NCBI GenBank assembly: GCA_031761405.1
Contig: JASEVX010000001.1
Location: 27,788,612 to 27,852,611, forward strand
Reading direction: 5' to 3'
DNA: 64,000 bases
Origin: Serripes groenlandicus
Lineage: Eukaryota > Mollusca > Bivalvia > Cardiida > Cardiidae
Position 1 is the stretch's first letter, and each line of letters opens with the position of its first letter. This document shows, one piece after another, positions 34,214 through 45,682 of the stretch. Made by a program: the position numbers and the translations under genes. The notes under the pieces were generated by a model, which worked only from the letters and a program-made list of their open reading frames with translations, had not been told where the DNA came from and ran no database searches.

Positions 34214-37200
34214 CTGAAACAAATTCATGTTGATACAGAGAATATTACGTGCTTGACTTAGGCTATTAACTTTTTCTAACGAGGTTGGTACAATTATCAC
34301 TTCTCCCAGCCGAGTCAGATAAAGTTCATGTCTAAAGTCAAGGACGTAACATTATATTAATCTTGCATCCTTAATTGTGTTTTCAGGTATATTCATTTTA
34401 AACTAGTTTTTAGAAATTACATACAACATTACAACAGCCCATTCATAAATGACTCGACCCAAAATAGAATGACGTTACGAGCGCGTAAGAATAAGCGCCG
34501 AATTACATTGTGTACACACGACATACGGAAGCTAAAGAGTTCCGACTGCAATTCCACATTTCTCCGTTTTTAATACTTAATTTGTATATCTGGTGTGACA
34601 AAATACCTTTACACGGCAATATTAACTCAAGCATATACTTAGTAGAAGTGTAAGTATTGCGGATTGGCCGTCGCTTCAATGCACAAGATACGTCAACATG
34701 TATGTCAACCGCGGAAAATGCATAGTTGTATTACATATGATAGTCGTTGTTTTAAGTTAGTTCAGACGTCGGAAGTTAAAGTAGAACTCATCAAACACGG
34801 AAGAGAATTGTGATGTTTCGTCGTCGTTAAGATTGGAAATATTCAATTTTGGAAAAGGATACCGTCACTGTTGTAGGTAAACATGTCGAATACACGTTAC
34901 GAAACTTTTAGTTTTAAGAATGATCATAAACACTTGCTGTACGTAAATGATCAATATATATAACAAGAAAACACATTTTTTGGGATATCTAGATATAACG
35001 CATAATGGTTTTTTCTGTCCGAACTACTGTACAAGACGAATTTTGATGCAGAGCATCAAAGGACGCCGCGCATGATTTTGAAGCATGACTTAAAGGAAGC
35101 AGATGTAGTTCAGTACATTTAAATAACGTGTGAAAACAGACAGGATGTAAATATTTCGAACAAGAAGGCCAAATGTCCCTTTATCATAACCAAAAAGGCC
35201 AAGATGTGCCTATATTGCTCACCTGGCTACCATAGCCTATAATAAAAGGTTACCATACAACATGAAGTTTCTTAATTTTTTACCAATACACGGTTTCAAA
35301 TCGATATCTCGAAATGTTCGAGAAAAAAAAAAAAAAAAAAAAAAAAAAATCAAGATATCGCAAATTTCTGAGATAACGAGAAAAAAAAAATATCAAAAAA
35401 AATAATCGAGAAATCGAAATGTTCGAACATATTGATATCTTTTTTTTTTTATTTTTTTTTGTTCGATATCTCGAACTTTCCGATATCTCGAACTTTTCAA
35501 AAAAGGTAATTATATTTTTTTTCGATATCTCGAACTTAACAATTTTTTTTTATCTCGAACTTTCCGATATCTCGAAATTTTCGATATCTCGAACTTGTCG
35601 ATATCTCGTACTTGTCGATATCTCGAACTTTCCGATAAAGTTCGAGATATCGAGATTTTTTTTTTTTAAAGCTATCGAAAAGTTATTGGAAAGTTCGAGA
35701 TATCGAGAAGAAAAAAAAAAAAATATATATATATCGAAAGTTCGAGATATTGGAAAGTTCGAGATATCGAAAGTTTCGAGATATCGATATGTTCGATTTG
35801 TCAATAAATGTTCAAGTCAAAAACATTCGTTTTATCAATGTATTCGAGATATCGATGTGTTCGAGTCATCGGTATGTTCGAGATATCGATATGTTCGAGT
35901 TATCAATATGTTCAAGTTATTTGACCAATAAGACATTCGTTTTTTGCGTGTACAATGACCTCAGACAAATTTCGTACCTAAACCTCTTAATTTGCGAATG
36001 TCTAATCGAATGTCTAATGTCTAACTGATCAATTAGACATTCGTTTTTTTTTTAATGTACATTGATCTCTGATGAATTTGGTACATAAATCTCTTAATTT
36101 GCGAATGTCTAATCGAATGTCTAATTGACCAATTAGACATTCGTTTTTTAATGTACATTGATCTCTGATTAATTTGGTACCTAAATCTCTTAATTTGCGA
36201 ATGTGTAATCGAATGTCTAATGTCTAACTGATCAATTAGACATTCGTTTTTTTGCATGTATAATGACCTCCGACGAATTTGGTACCTAAATCCCTTAATT
36301 TGCGAATGTCTAATCGAATGTCTAATGTCTAACTGACCAATTAGACATTCGTTTTTTTAATGTGCAATGACCTCCGACGAATATGGGTTATAGATCTTGT
36401 AATTTGCGAATGTCTAATCGAATGTCTAATGTCTAACTGACCAATTAGACATTCGTTTTTTTAATGTACATTGATCTCTGACGAATTTGGTACCTAAATC
36501 TCTTAATTTGCGAATGTCTAATGTCTAACTGACCAATTAGACATTCGTTTTTTGCATGTATAATGACCTCCGACGAATTTGGTACCTAAATCCCTTACTT
36601 TGCGAATGTCTAATGTCTAACTGACCAATTAGACATTCGTTTTTTTAATGTGCAATGACCTCCGACGAATTTGAGTTATATATCTTGTAATTTGCGAATG
36701 TCTAATCGAATGTCTAATGTCTAATTGACCAATTAGACATTCGTTTTTTTAATGTACATTGATCTCTGACGAATTTGGTACCTAAATCTCTTAATTTGCG
36801 AATGTCTAATCGAATGTCTAATGTCTAACTGACCAATTAGACATTTGTTTTTTGCATGTATAATGACCTCCGACGAATTTGGTACCTAAATCCCTTAATT
36901 TGCGAATGTCTAATCGAATGTCTAATGTCTAACTGACCAATTAGACATTCGTTTTTTTAATGTGCAATGACCTCCGACGAATTTGGGTTATATATCTTGT
37001 AATTTGCGAATGTCTAATCGAATGTCTAATGTCTAATTGACCAATTAGACATTCGTTTTTTTAATGTACATTGATCTCTGACGAATTTGGTACCTAAATC
37101 TCTTAATTTGCGAATGTCTAATCGAATGTCTAATGTCTAACTGACCAATTAGACATTCGTTTTTTGGATGTACAATGCCCTCCGACGAATTTCGTACTTA

Positions 37201-40200
37201 AATCTCGTAATTTGCGAATGTCTAATGTCTAACTGACCAATTAGACATTCGTTTTTTTAATGTACAATGACCTCCGACGAATTTGGGTTATAGATCCTGT
37301 AATTTGCGAATGTCTAATCGAATGTCTAATGTCTAACTGACCAATTAGACATTCGTTTTTTGAATGTACAATGATCTCTGACGAATTTGGAACCTAAGTA
37401 TAGTAATTTGCGAATGTCTAATCGAATGTCTAATGTCTAACTGACCAATTAGACATTCGTTTTTTTAATGTACAATGACCTCCGACGAATTTGGAACCTA
37501 AGTATAGTAATTTGCGAATGTCTAATCGAATGTCTAATGTCTAACTGACCAATTAGACATTCGTTTTTTGCACGTACAATGCCCTCCGACGAATTTGGTA
37601 CCTAAATCTCTTAATTTGCGAATGTCTAATCGAATGTCTAATGTCTAACTGACCAATTAGACATTCGTTTTTTGATTGTACGTTGACCTACGACGAATTT
37701 GGAACCTAAATATCGTAATTCGCGAATGTCTAATGATAAATCGAATGTCTAATGTCTAACTGACCAATTAGACATTCGTTTTTTGCATGTACAATGACCT
37801 CCGACGAATTTGGTACCTAAATCCCTTAATTTGCGAATGTCTAATCGAATGTCTAATGTCTAACTGACCAATTAGGCATTCGTTTTTTGAATGTACAATG
37901 ACCTCCGACGAATTTGGGTTATAGATCTTGTAATTTGCGAATGTCTAATTGAATGTCTAATGTCGAATTAGACATTCGATATTTAACATTTGCGATTTTT
38001 CTGAATGTCTAATTGAATGTCTAATGTCTAATTAGACATTCGATAATCAAAATTAGCGAATGTCTAATCGAATGTCTAACGTCTGATTAGACATTCGAAT
38101 ATTTTTTTTGAATGTCTAATGTCTAACGTCTAATGCTCTGCCAACTTCACACACTTTTATAAATAGGCAAAAACATCCGGCGAATTTTGGGCCCGTAAAC
38201 TAAACAATTAAAAACGCGTAGCCTAGAAAGTTTGGGAAAAGTGAACTTTTTCTCTGAGCTTTGATGAATTGGGTCAGGGCCGTAAACCAAACAATCAAAA
38301 ACAGCGTAGCCTAGACAGTTGGGGAAAAGTTATTAAATACAAATTAAATGTGTATAAAGTTTTGTAATAACGGTAGAAGACAAACGTATTTTGTATCTTG
38401 TTGTTTCTTAAATCAGTTAATACAATTTATTGATTCATAAAGGTTGTTTTTTTCAATCAAACAACAGAGGTTTTTTTAACAATAATAACATTGGTTTCTC
38501 CCTTTTCGATTACGTCACCCCATGGTACAAAATTAAAACCTATCCCATACTGACGCCGCGCTCCCACGCGGCGTCAATGAAAGAGGAAACCATTGGTAGT
38601 CCAGGCTGTTCGTGGACCCTTTAACGTGGTAGCAAACAGACTGCCGATAAACTTCAACATTTGTCATTTATCGTGGATGCACTTTAGTGTAAAACTATTT
38701 GTGGAAACATAGATACGTTTCTCATTATAGGACAGAACTCGCTTAAAATTGTATTTAAACAAGGTTACATAAGAACTGATCAGGAGTGAATAAACAGGTC
38801 TATGTTAGCTACATTTTCAATTTAAAAAGACAGTTCTTGAAGTAGGACTTTTCACCTTTCGAGTTATAGGGACGCTAACGATTTCAATTATGGTTTCTTT
38901 TGTAGCGTAAGAAGACCTGATCGTACATGTATATAATTATGTATTATGTATCAAACTTGTAAGGTGTGAGTGTGGATAACCTCGACCCACTTACTCCTAT
39001 TACGGGGTCAATGCATGGGCTACATGGTAGCTGAAACGAATGTTGATATATATCAATAATACGCAAGACTATCGAAGTTTTCAAATAATGAGAGTATAAA
39101 CTACTAGATAATACATGATGCAGTAATATTGAACGATTACCAGTAGTTAAAATAAGTATATGTAAAAAGGACATTCACTGAACGGGGTCTATTCAAAACT
39201 ATCAAGTGAATATTTTCGATTGAGTCGGATATATATCTGCCCTGCCTTCAGTGATATACATTTGATAACTCACGGCTGTTAATCCACAAATCAAATTACA
39301 GCTATTTTCATGTGAATTGCAGGGCTGTAACCGCTCATGGCATAATCAAAGTCCGGTTTATTAACATAGATACGAATAAGAAAGGCAGGTCAGTGGTCAT
39401 TTCCGATCACTCGTTCTGCAAATCGAGAGCATTGCTTTTTTATATTATATTTTATATAAATCAGCTTAACAATATTTCAACGTTTGATCATATATGAGGG
39501 CTACTGAACAGATGGAAAACAAGAAAAGGAATTATAGACAATTAATAGTCCCCCCACTGTGGGGTCAATGTCATAGTAGATATGGCATGGAGAGCTATTA
39601 ATACGACGTTATACCATAGAAGATATGGTCTGGACATCTCTTTTCTTTTAAAAAAAGAGTAAAAGGTCAAGGTAGCAGTGTGCCAATTTCGGTGCGCGTC
39701 AAATCCTTTTCCAATGATAAATTACAATACATGAGATATTTTATTTGTGATTATTATGTCGGACACTCGTTACAAGGGCATCATTGCACTTGCAAAGTAC
39801 TTGAACCCGGCATTCGACAAAAGAAAAAATATTTAAGCTCTTAACTATTTATTTTAGTCTCATATGTATTTAGTAAATGGATCTTGTACAACACATTGAT
39901 CCACGACGTAACGTAATTTGTTCAGGACATTCCACCAACAACTGCCATGGTAAAATGACTTTAACTATAATCATTTTCACAACTACTTTTATGTTCTTTG
40001 GTAAACTAATGTGTATTTTGGGCCGGAGGCCTTGTATTACTGAATAAAAAAGATATATTTGTATTTGAATGATGCATGTGTATACCAAATTTGGTAACTC
40101 TCGTGGAAAATGGTATAGCACGTATGGAATGGACAATAATGGGCAATATATTTCTTTAAATTGAGTTAGGGATCAAAATCGAAATGACTCAATTCTGGAA

Positions 40201-42349
40201 AGAGACACAAATAACGCATTTGGTAACTCTAAGTCAAATTGCATAGGCGATAAATACAGACAAGTTTCCCGATCGGAGGACTAAATGGAATGGAGTAGTA
40301 TTATCAGCTGGAAAATTATCGTAAACAAAAATCGTTTGTGTTTAAAGAATAATATAAAGTATTTTATAAAATACAGACCTATGTTTTATTTGAAATGAAA
40401 AAAATAATGATCATAGCAATCACAATAAAATATATCCATTTCTATCGTTCTGAATCAGTCAGCATAAACAAGTATAGGGTATATCTAAGTATTGCACGAA
40501 AATCGCCTCAATTATAAATACGAATATATATTGTAGGTTCATTGCATGGTTTACATTTAATCATCGAAAATACAGCTATGACCTTGCTCACATTGTTAGC
40601 GTCAAAATAAGTGTTTATAATAAAGATTATGTTATTTGACAAATATTGGCATTATTTGCGTAGAATATATATTTATTTTTATGACTATTTTTCAAATCCT
40701 CAAATGTTGCTTCTTCTCCAAATATTTAAACTGAAACAAATCGATATGGTTTAGCCCAAAGCTGTTTTAAAATGACATTTTCTATTGACATTGATCTCAA
40801 TCATTTTTTTCTTCTATATAAATGGAGCTGTATTTTCGTCAGATGTAAGCTAATTATAAATATAGTATTCATATAATGATCAAGGGTGTATTAATGTTTG
40901 TTCTAGGAAAGTAGAGGAAAAAAGTTGAAATCGAAATTGAAATTAGTAGTTATAATTTAAGTGATCTGATATTAATGTCAAATTACTGGTATGCGAAGGC
41001 AAATGTCGATATATGTAAGTATTTTCAACATTCATTTATTTACAGAAAAACTGTCATGTTACTGGGTGCTTACTTCTGAATGAAGCAAACTAGACGTGGT
41101 GTGATGAATTGGATAGGGATTATAACAAATAAATTAAACTTCTTACTTCATTTTTTTCTCATGTGAGTTTTTATATATACAGAACGCCTTGCGTACATTG
41201 TAACGAATTAAATTATATAAAAGCTAACAACCAAATGCAGGATACAGGCATATGTGTAACATGAGGTGTTGCTTAAAGAGTGTACGATATAACACATGTT
41301 TCTTTATCAAATTAGCCTGTCCTTGAAATGAAGGTTTTCAGAGTTACTTACACCATGGAAAGTGTGGGAAAATAGATTAGAAAAGTAAAAAAAATATTTA
41401 CTCGCTGTTTGATGATGTGCTCAAACAAATCAAACCGTCCAAGTTTTGCTGCGAGCTGTAAGGGGGTAAGACCTTCACTGTTTCTCATTCGCCATAAACT
41501 GTCTGGAGGATATAAAAAGTCTCTCCTGGATTTTAAAATACCTCCATGTCGATTCAAATCAAGAAATGTGGCAATGCTCTCCATTATTAACTTGATTTTG
41601 CTTTCCATTTCCGGATAGACCAACGCATGCCGTATCAAAGAATGATAAATATTGTCTTTATACTGATTGCAAGTGTCAAAACAAACACCGTTCGTCAACA
41701 AAAGTTCTATGGTGCCAATGTCAAGTGTTCTTGCTGCAATATTCAGAAGACTTTTCTCCTTGAAAATTGAATCTTTGAATTGTTCACTGCTGTCTGCTGT
41801 CTTCGAGACTACTTTGTGCAGCATGTCCTTCAAAATAATATGTTTAAATGTATTGTCCTCTTTCGAAGTTGCTTCCTTTACAACCATGAGATGCAGAGGA
41901 GTTGGGCCATGAGGTATATCATGCAATGGTAAAGTTATCGTGTCTGGACCCTTTACCATTAAAGTATCTATTATTTTTTTCAGAGACTCCCTTTCTAGTG
42001 CATCTTGAGGAATCGGCTGACTGACCGCAAAAAACAACAAAGTCGATTTTAATTTGGCGCCTTTGGTATCGTTCTGAAGTATCGCTTGGTTTTGTGCCAA
42101 AGGACATCTTTTCTTTATTGTACTAAGGCCCCATTTGATTTTCTCTTTATATTCGGAAAATTCCATCTCAAGCATTAATAATTCTTTAGTGTTGTCTTGC
42201 AGAATTTCATCTAATTTCTTGCAGAAACGTTCGGCTTCTTTCGTAAAGTCCAGTTCGAAACCAAATTGGTCGTATATTTCATTTCTGTTAAAGCGATCCA
42301 GTATCACAAAAAGTTGTTTTATTTCTTCAATACATAGTTTACTTGCCAT
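32990..42349 (-). CDS. TRPV-type cation channel gene, two coding exons
   Basis: Joins 42349-41402 and 34213-32990 into a 723-residue channel subunit, close to the usual TRPV length. TRPV proteins assemble as tetramers in the membrane and pass Na+ and Ca2+ in response to heat, osmotic, chemical or mechanical cues; the stimulus here cannot be read from sequence. The order is N-terminal helical region (about 1-100), ankyrin repeats (about 100-316), linker, S1-S6 (about 390-624) and a TRP helix 'AYVRLQRMHAILNLE' (639-653), which parallels the TRPV 'WKLQRAxxILDxE' motif. 'SEGLTPLQLAAKLG' (291-304) matches the TRPV last-ankyrin signature. Two pseudogene relatives lie upstream in the window. A TRPA-type identity is less likely because of the TRP helix and the six-ankyrin-sized N-terminus. 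Confidence 0.85.
35296..35920. repeat. Self-complementary TTCGATATCTCGAA tract
   Basis: The left half repeats CGATATCTCGAACTT on the plus strand. The right half repeats its complement, AAGTTCGAGATATCG. The turn is at about 35632-35636, where CGATATCTCGAACTTT, a five-base loop (CCGAT) and AAAGTTCGAGATATCG face each other. Poly-A and poly-T runs, including about 26 A at 35324-35349, separate units. Open frames here are by-products of the repeat. Confidence 0.9.
35925..38140. repeat. About 20-copy, 104-bp satellite with hairpin units
   Basis: 'AATTAGACATTCG' recurs at 36031, 36131, 36234, 36339, 36443, 36535, 36627, 36731, 36835, 36939, 37043, 37147, 37239, 37343, 37447, 37551, 37655, 37766 and 37870. 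Spacing is mostly 104, with 92-bp variants lacking one 12-bp 'CGAATGTCTAAT' submotif and one 111-bp unit. Each unit contains CGAATGTCTAAT and ATTAGACATTCG, so it can fold into a 12-bp stem. The rest of the unit is 'GACCTCCGACGAATTTGG'. Edges are degenerate. Confidence 0.95.
38189..38330. repeat. 57-bp segment present twice
   Basis: 'GCCCGTAAACTAAACAATTA' with 'GCGTAGCCTAGA' and 'GGGAAAAGT' at 38189-38245 recurs at 38277-38330 with a few changes. It lies directly downstream of the satellite. Confidence 0.7.
38551..38576. other. Perfect GC-rich hairpin
   Basis: TGACGCCGCG, loop CTCCCA, CGCGGCGTCA: a perfect 10-bp stem in an otherwise AT-rich intron. Confidence 0.9.
41402..42349 (-). CDS. TRPV-type channel exon 1: N-terminus and ankyrin repeats
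   Basis: Encodes 316 residues starting MASKLCIEE. The ATG has A at -3 and G at +4, and an in-frame TGA lies 15 bases upstream (42362-42364), so this start is well placed unless an unseen upstream exon joins. The ankyrin region shows 'TPLHLMV' (150-156), 'SLLNIAARTLDIGTIELLL' (200-218) and 'GLTPLQLAAKLGRFDLFEHI' (293-312). The exon ends 'HIIKQR', and the intron begins GTAAAT (41401 downward), a good donor in phase 0. Read-through beyond the donor adds 17 hydrophobic residues and then a stop, which supports the splice. No ankyrin exon relatives occur elsewhere in the window. Confidence 0.85.
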
Positions 42350-45300
42350 TATAATGAAATTTCACCTCAATATCAACTTGATTTCTAATTTTAAACACTT
42401 ATTTGGACTCTCTCAATGAAACCAAATCTAAAGTATCCTTAAGAATAGCGCTTTCACGAAAATGTTTAATTAATAGACCGCATATTTCGTGTCAATATAC
42501 CTTTCGCTTTGTATTCCAACTGTTTACAATCGTATCGGTATACAAAATAAATGCACTTCTTCTTCGTTACATCAGTGTGATGTTTTCACTGAAAGATTGA
42601 TAAATACTGATAACTGGTTCAAAGAAAGCGATTCACGAGATATATACCTGCGTATTACACATAAATCATGGACAGATACTGTTTGCAGTGAATGAAAGTA
42701 AAAAATTACTAGTGGTTCACCGAAATGAGCCTTGAGTGATATTCCAAATATGGGCATTCTGAGGTTTTGAGCAATTTAGGTACAAGACTAACACCAAATA
42801 CATTGACGTATATGTCGTATCTCTGGCATTCGTTGCGAATTTTCGTAATGTTATATTTCTGCCCTTCTTTCTTTTCAGAGTATCAAATGCGAGTATTTAC
42901 TCTTATTATTGTTACAATTTCAATGGAATATGTAAACGCCGTATCGAAACTACGAGAATGTACATATTTTCTGGATACTCGCTTATTCAGGCTCAGATTG
43001 GATTGTTTACACAGCCGAGCCTCACCGAAAGTATTCTAGGTCCTAGATTGCATGATGTCTTTTTTTAAAACTCGTTCATGCTCTTATTGAGTCAAGTAGA
43101 TCATGGAATGCTTGAGCCATCTTTGAAAGACATGCTTATTTGGCTATATTAACATATATGATCCGTGTCTTGTTTCTTCAATTTGAAAATATTCCAAACA
43201 TCATTACTTTACATTAACATAAAAAATGTTGTAATTACATACATTTTCTTCAGCTTCATCCTTCATTACTATCCATAACATTTAGCTTCATCATACATGA
43301 TTATTCGTAGCATTCGATAATGTAGTCATTTCATTCTAAATATATTGGTATATCGATAAAAAAAATATAAGAGTGAAATTGAAAGAATGTAATCTTTTAT
43401 AATCTCTTTCATCATATTAACATAAAAAGATACGTTCTGTACTGACATGCTTTCAAAAAATAAACGTTGAAGAGGGACTGCAAATATACGTCTTCTCCTT
43501 TATTTATTAGAGTGCTGCATTTAAATCCTACGTTATGTCAAGAGCGTATTTTAAGCACTCAAATATTGATTGCACTTAAAGTCGACTTGAAGTCTATCGT
43601 AACCACCTTTTGAAATACTACTCCTTGTCAAAAGTGTAGATTAAATAAAATTTCACAAAGTTTATCGCAATATCAGATTAATTTCAATGACATACTGGTA
43701 GCTCTTTGGTACGCATTTGGTCAATGCAGCACTTATACAACAGTATTTAGCCAAACTATTCCTGGCAAATAATATAGGACAAACTTAGTATCACACACAA
43801 GAAAACAATTAAATTTTCGAAGATACGTCCATTGTTAAAATTAGTTAAAATGTAGCACTTTTACTTTCTTTGATTAAGACACACCTGATCCTGACTTCTT
43901 AACCAAGAATGGGACATAAACTAAACTTCCTAATACATCAGTCAAGTATAAAATCTAAGTAATATTCAGGTAGGTCAACGTAGCAAGCATACACTTATCG
44001 ATTTCATCAGACCTAAACAAAACTTCAAGGGTCATACCCCCTGGAAAAATAAGTCTTGCACGCCTACAAATGATGTTCAATTTTGAAGCAGGTTTCGTCA
44101 GACTTGCTTTTATACTGTACGAAGGAATGCGCCAAAATAATATTGCTCTTTCGAAATACCAATAAAAGTGGAAGTCGAATGGGTATGTCTTTTGAACGAC
44201 TTATTTGGAAGATATTTACATTTGTATTGCTTCTGCACTGTTCAGTATTCCGCTGTAAGCACTAAATAATCGATATTGACCATATTGTGAAAATGTGCAG
44301 GCAGATTTAACACTTCGCAGATGTCCGAATGACATTTTAACTACAATGGAATCGTATCATTCTGTTTATTCACGAGTAGACCGTCTGTAAATTAATTTCT
44401 TGTTACACCAAAATGAAAGATAACCGTATTACCTTCAATAAAACACAATGCCAAAATGTGGTCGCTAAGCACTTGAGAGACTATTAAAATTAGGTATTAG
44501 TGATATGGTTCAATTTTATTATTAGATTCCGTGCAAAGATATGTCTGCAATTTTTCAACCAACCATTGCATCCAGTCGACTATCTGTTAATTTTAGCCAT
44601 GGAGCTCGTTTTCTGCATTGGATTACTTTAATATTGTTGTTTGTATAATCAATCAAATGTTTTAAAGTGCCTAAAATTCGTGTTGCGTCACGTCGCGGGG
44701 TATATGTATGGCGTCACAGAAAAAAGATGGGAGCGATCGTAGAATACAAGACAAATGTTTGACATTCTTGTTCACCTATGTTGTTTCACGGATGATATTT
44801 ATTGCCCATGGTGCGTATCGTTTTGTTAGATTGGTGAATTAAATATACCTTATAATTGTTCATTAGGATTAATAATTATTTGAAATGTTAAGGGAAACAA
44901 TTTACTAATAGTCGAGGATATTTTTATGAGGAAACGCAGTATCTCAAGGGGCGTCATAAAATAAAGTTGACATGGCAGTTTATTACTAATCCTTTCCCTT
45001 ATAAATAATAACTGGAAGTAGACCTTTGTAAGATTTTTCTATACATGAATAATGTTTGTTTTGAGCAAAACATCTCTTTTCCATCCGATTTCCATAAAGG
45101 TTTCTGGGTTGAAATATAAATTAATTGAAAAGATAATCTGATGTTATTGATATTGATGTTTAGGCTACATGTCGTAACATTTGGCAATGAGATGTCAATG
45201 TTCATGGACAACGCACGGGTAAATACTATTTCTGCCTTCTGTAGTAACGATATGGGTCTAGTTAATGTATACCTGGGTTAGATAAACTGGGCTCACAATA

Positions 45301-45682
45301 ACTTCACTCAACGACTAAAATGAGGGTTCGCATCTTTCCCGTGTTACATATGAATTGGTGGAATAGAAATGGTTTTGTTGATGAAAGAAGTAGGACTCTA
45401 TCTGAATGTGTTTGGTTTTGATCGTTTTCTCGACCTGATGAAAGGAAAATTCGTTTACTAAATCAAGTAGTCGGTCTTCTCGTTACGGTCTTTTTTAAAC
45501 ATAACCCGGGTTAATCAAGGAGTTAAGCTATATTTCTAAGTAAACTAAGTATTACTTATTGTATTTCATTTGTATTGTACATATGTATATTTATGACTTC
45601 GATGAAAGATTTGGCTTTCAATGTATTCACTAATGTAAAAAGATTTAACCTAATTATTACCTAGCCTTTGACTCCATGTAAC
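42350..45682. other. Upstream region of the TRPV-type gene, no gene seen
   Basis: AT-rich sequence in which no conserved promoter element or upstream exon can be picked out by eye. Short frames (up to 94 codons) show no recognisable family and overlap exon 1 or low-complexity sequence. Confidence 0.5.

Larger units (their letters stand above)
34214..41401 (-). other. 7.2-kb intron of the TRPV-type gene
   Basis: Bounded by donor GTAAAT and acceptor TTTGTTTCAG. It contains the self-complementary GATATC tract (35296-35920), the 104-bp satellite (35925-38140), a duplicated 57-bp segment (38189-38245 and 38277-38330) and a perfect GC hairpin (38551-38576). The remaining 38580-41400 is AT-rich with no exon-like frame, consistent with direct exon 1 to exon 2 joining. 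Confidence 0.75.

Noticed and set aside
32990..34300. Exon 2 as a stand-alone 436-residue channel starting at a GTG
   Set aside because: It would lack ankyrin repeats and begin at a non-ATG codon in intron sequence; the spliced model fits the family.
34214..34351. Alternative exon 2 start using upstream open codons (acceptor TTAG near 34336)
   Set aside because: That acceptor would be out of phase with the exon 1 donor, adds sequence with no TRPV counterpart, and the pseudogene B comparison shows the downstream TTCAG acceptor is the conserved one.
35419..36257. Frames rich in Tyr/Arg/Ile/Ser across the palindromic tract and satellite
   Set aside because: They follow the GATATC and 104-bp repeat units and switch strand with repeat orientation; not genes.
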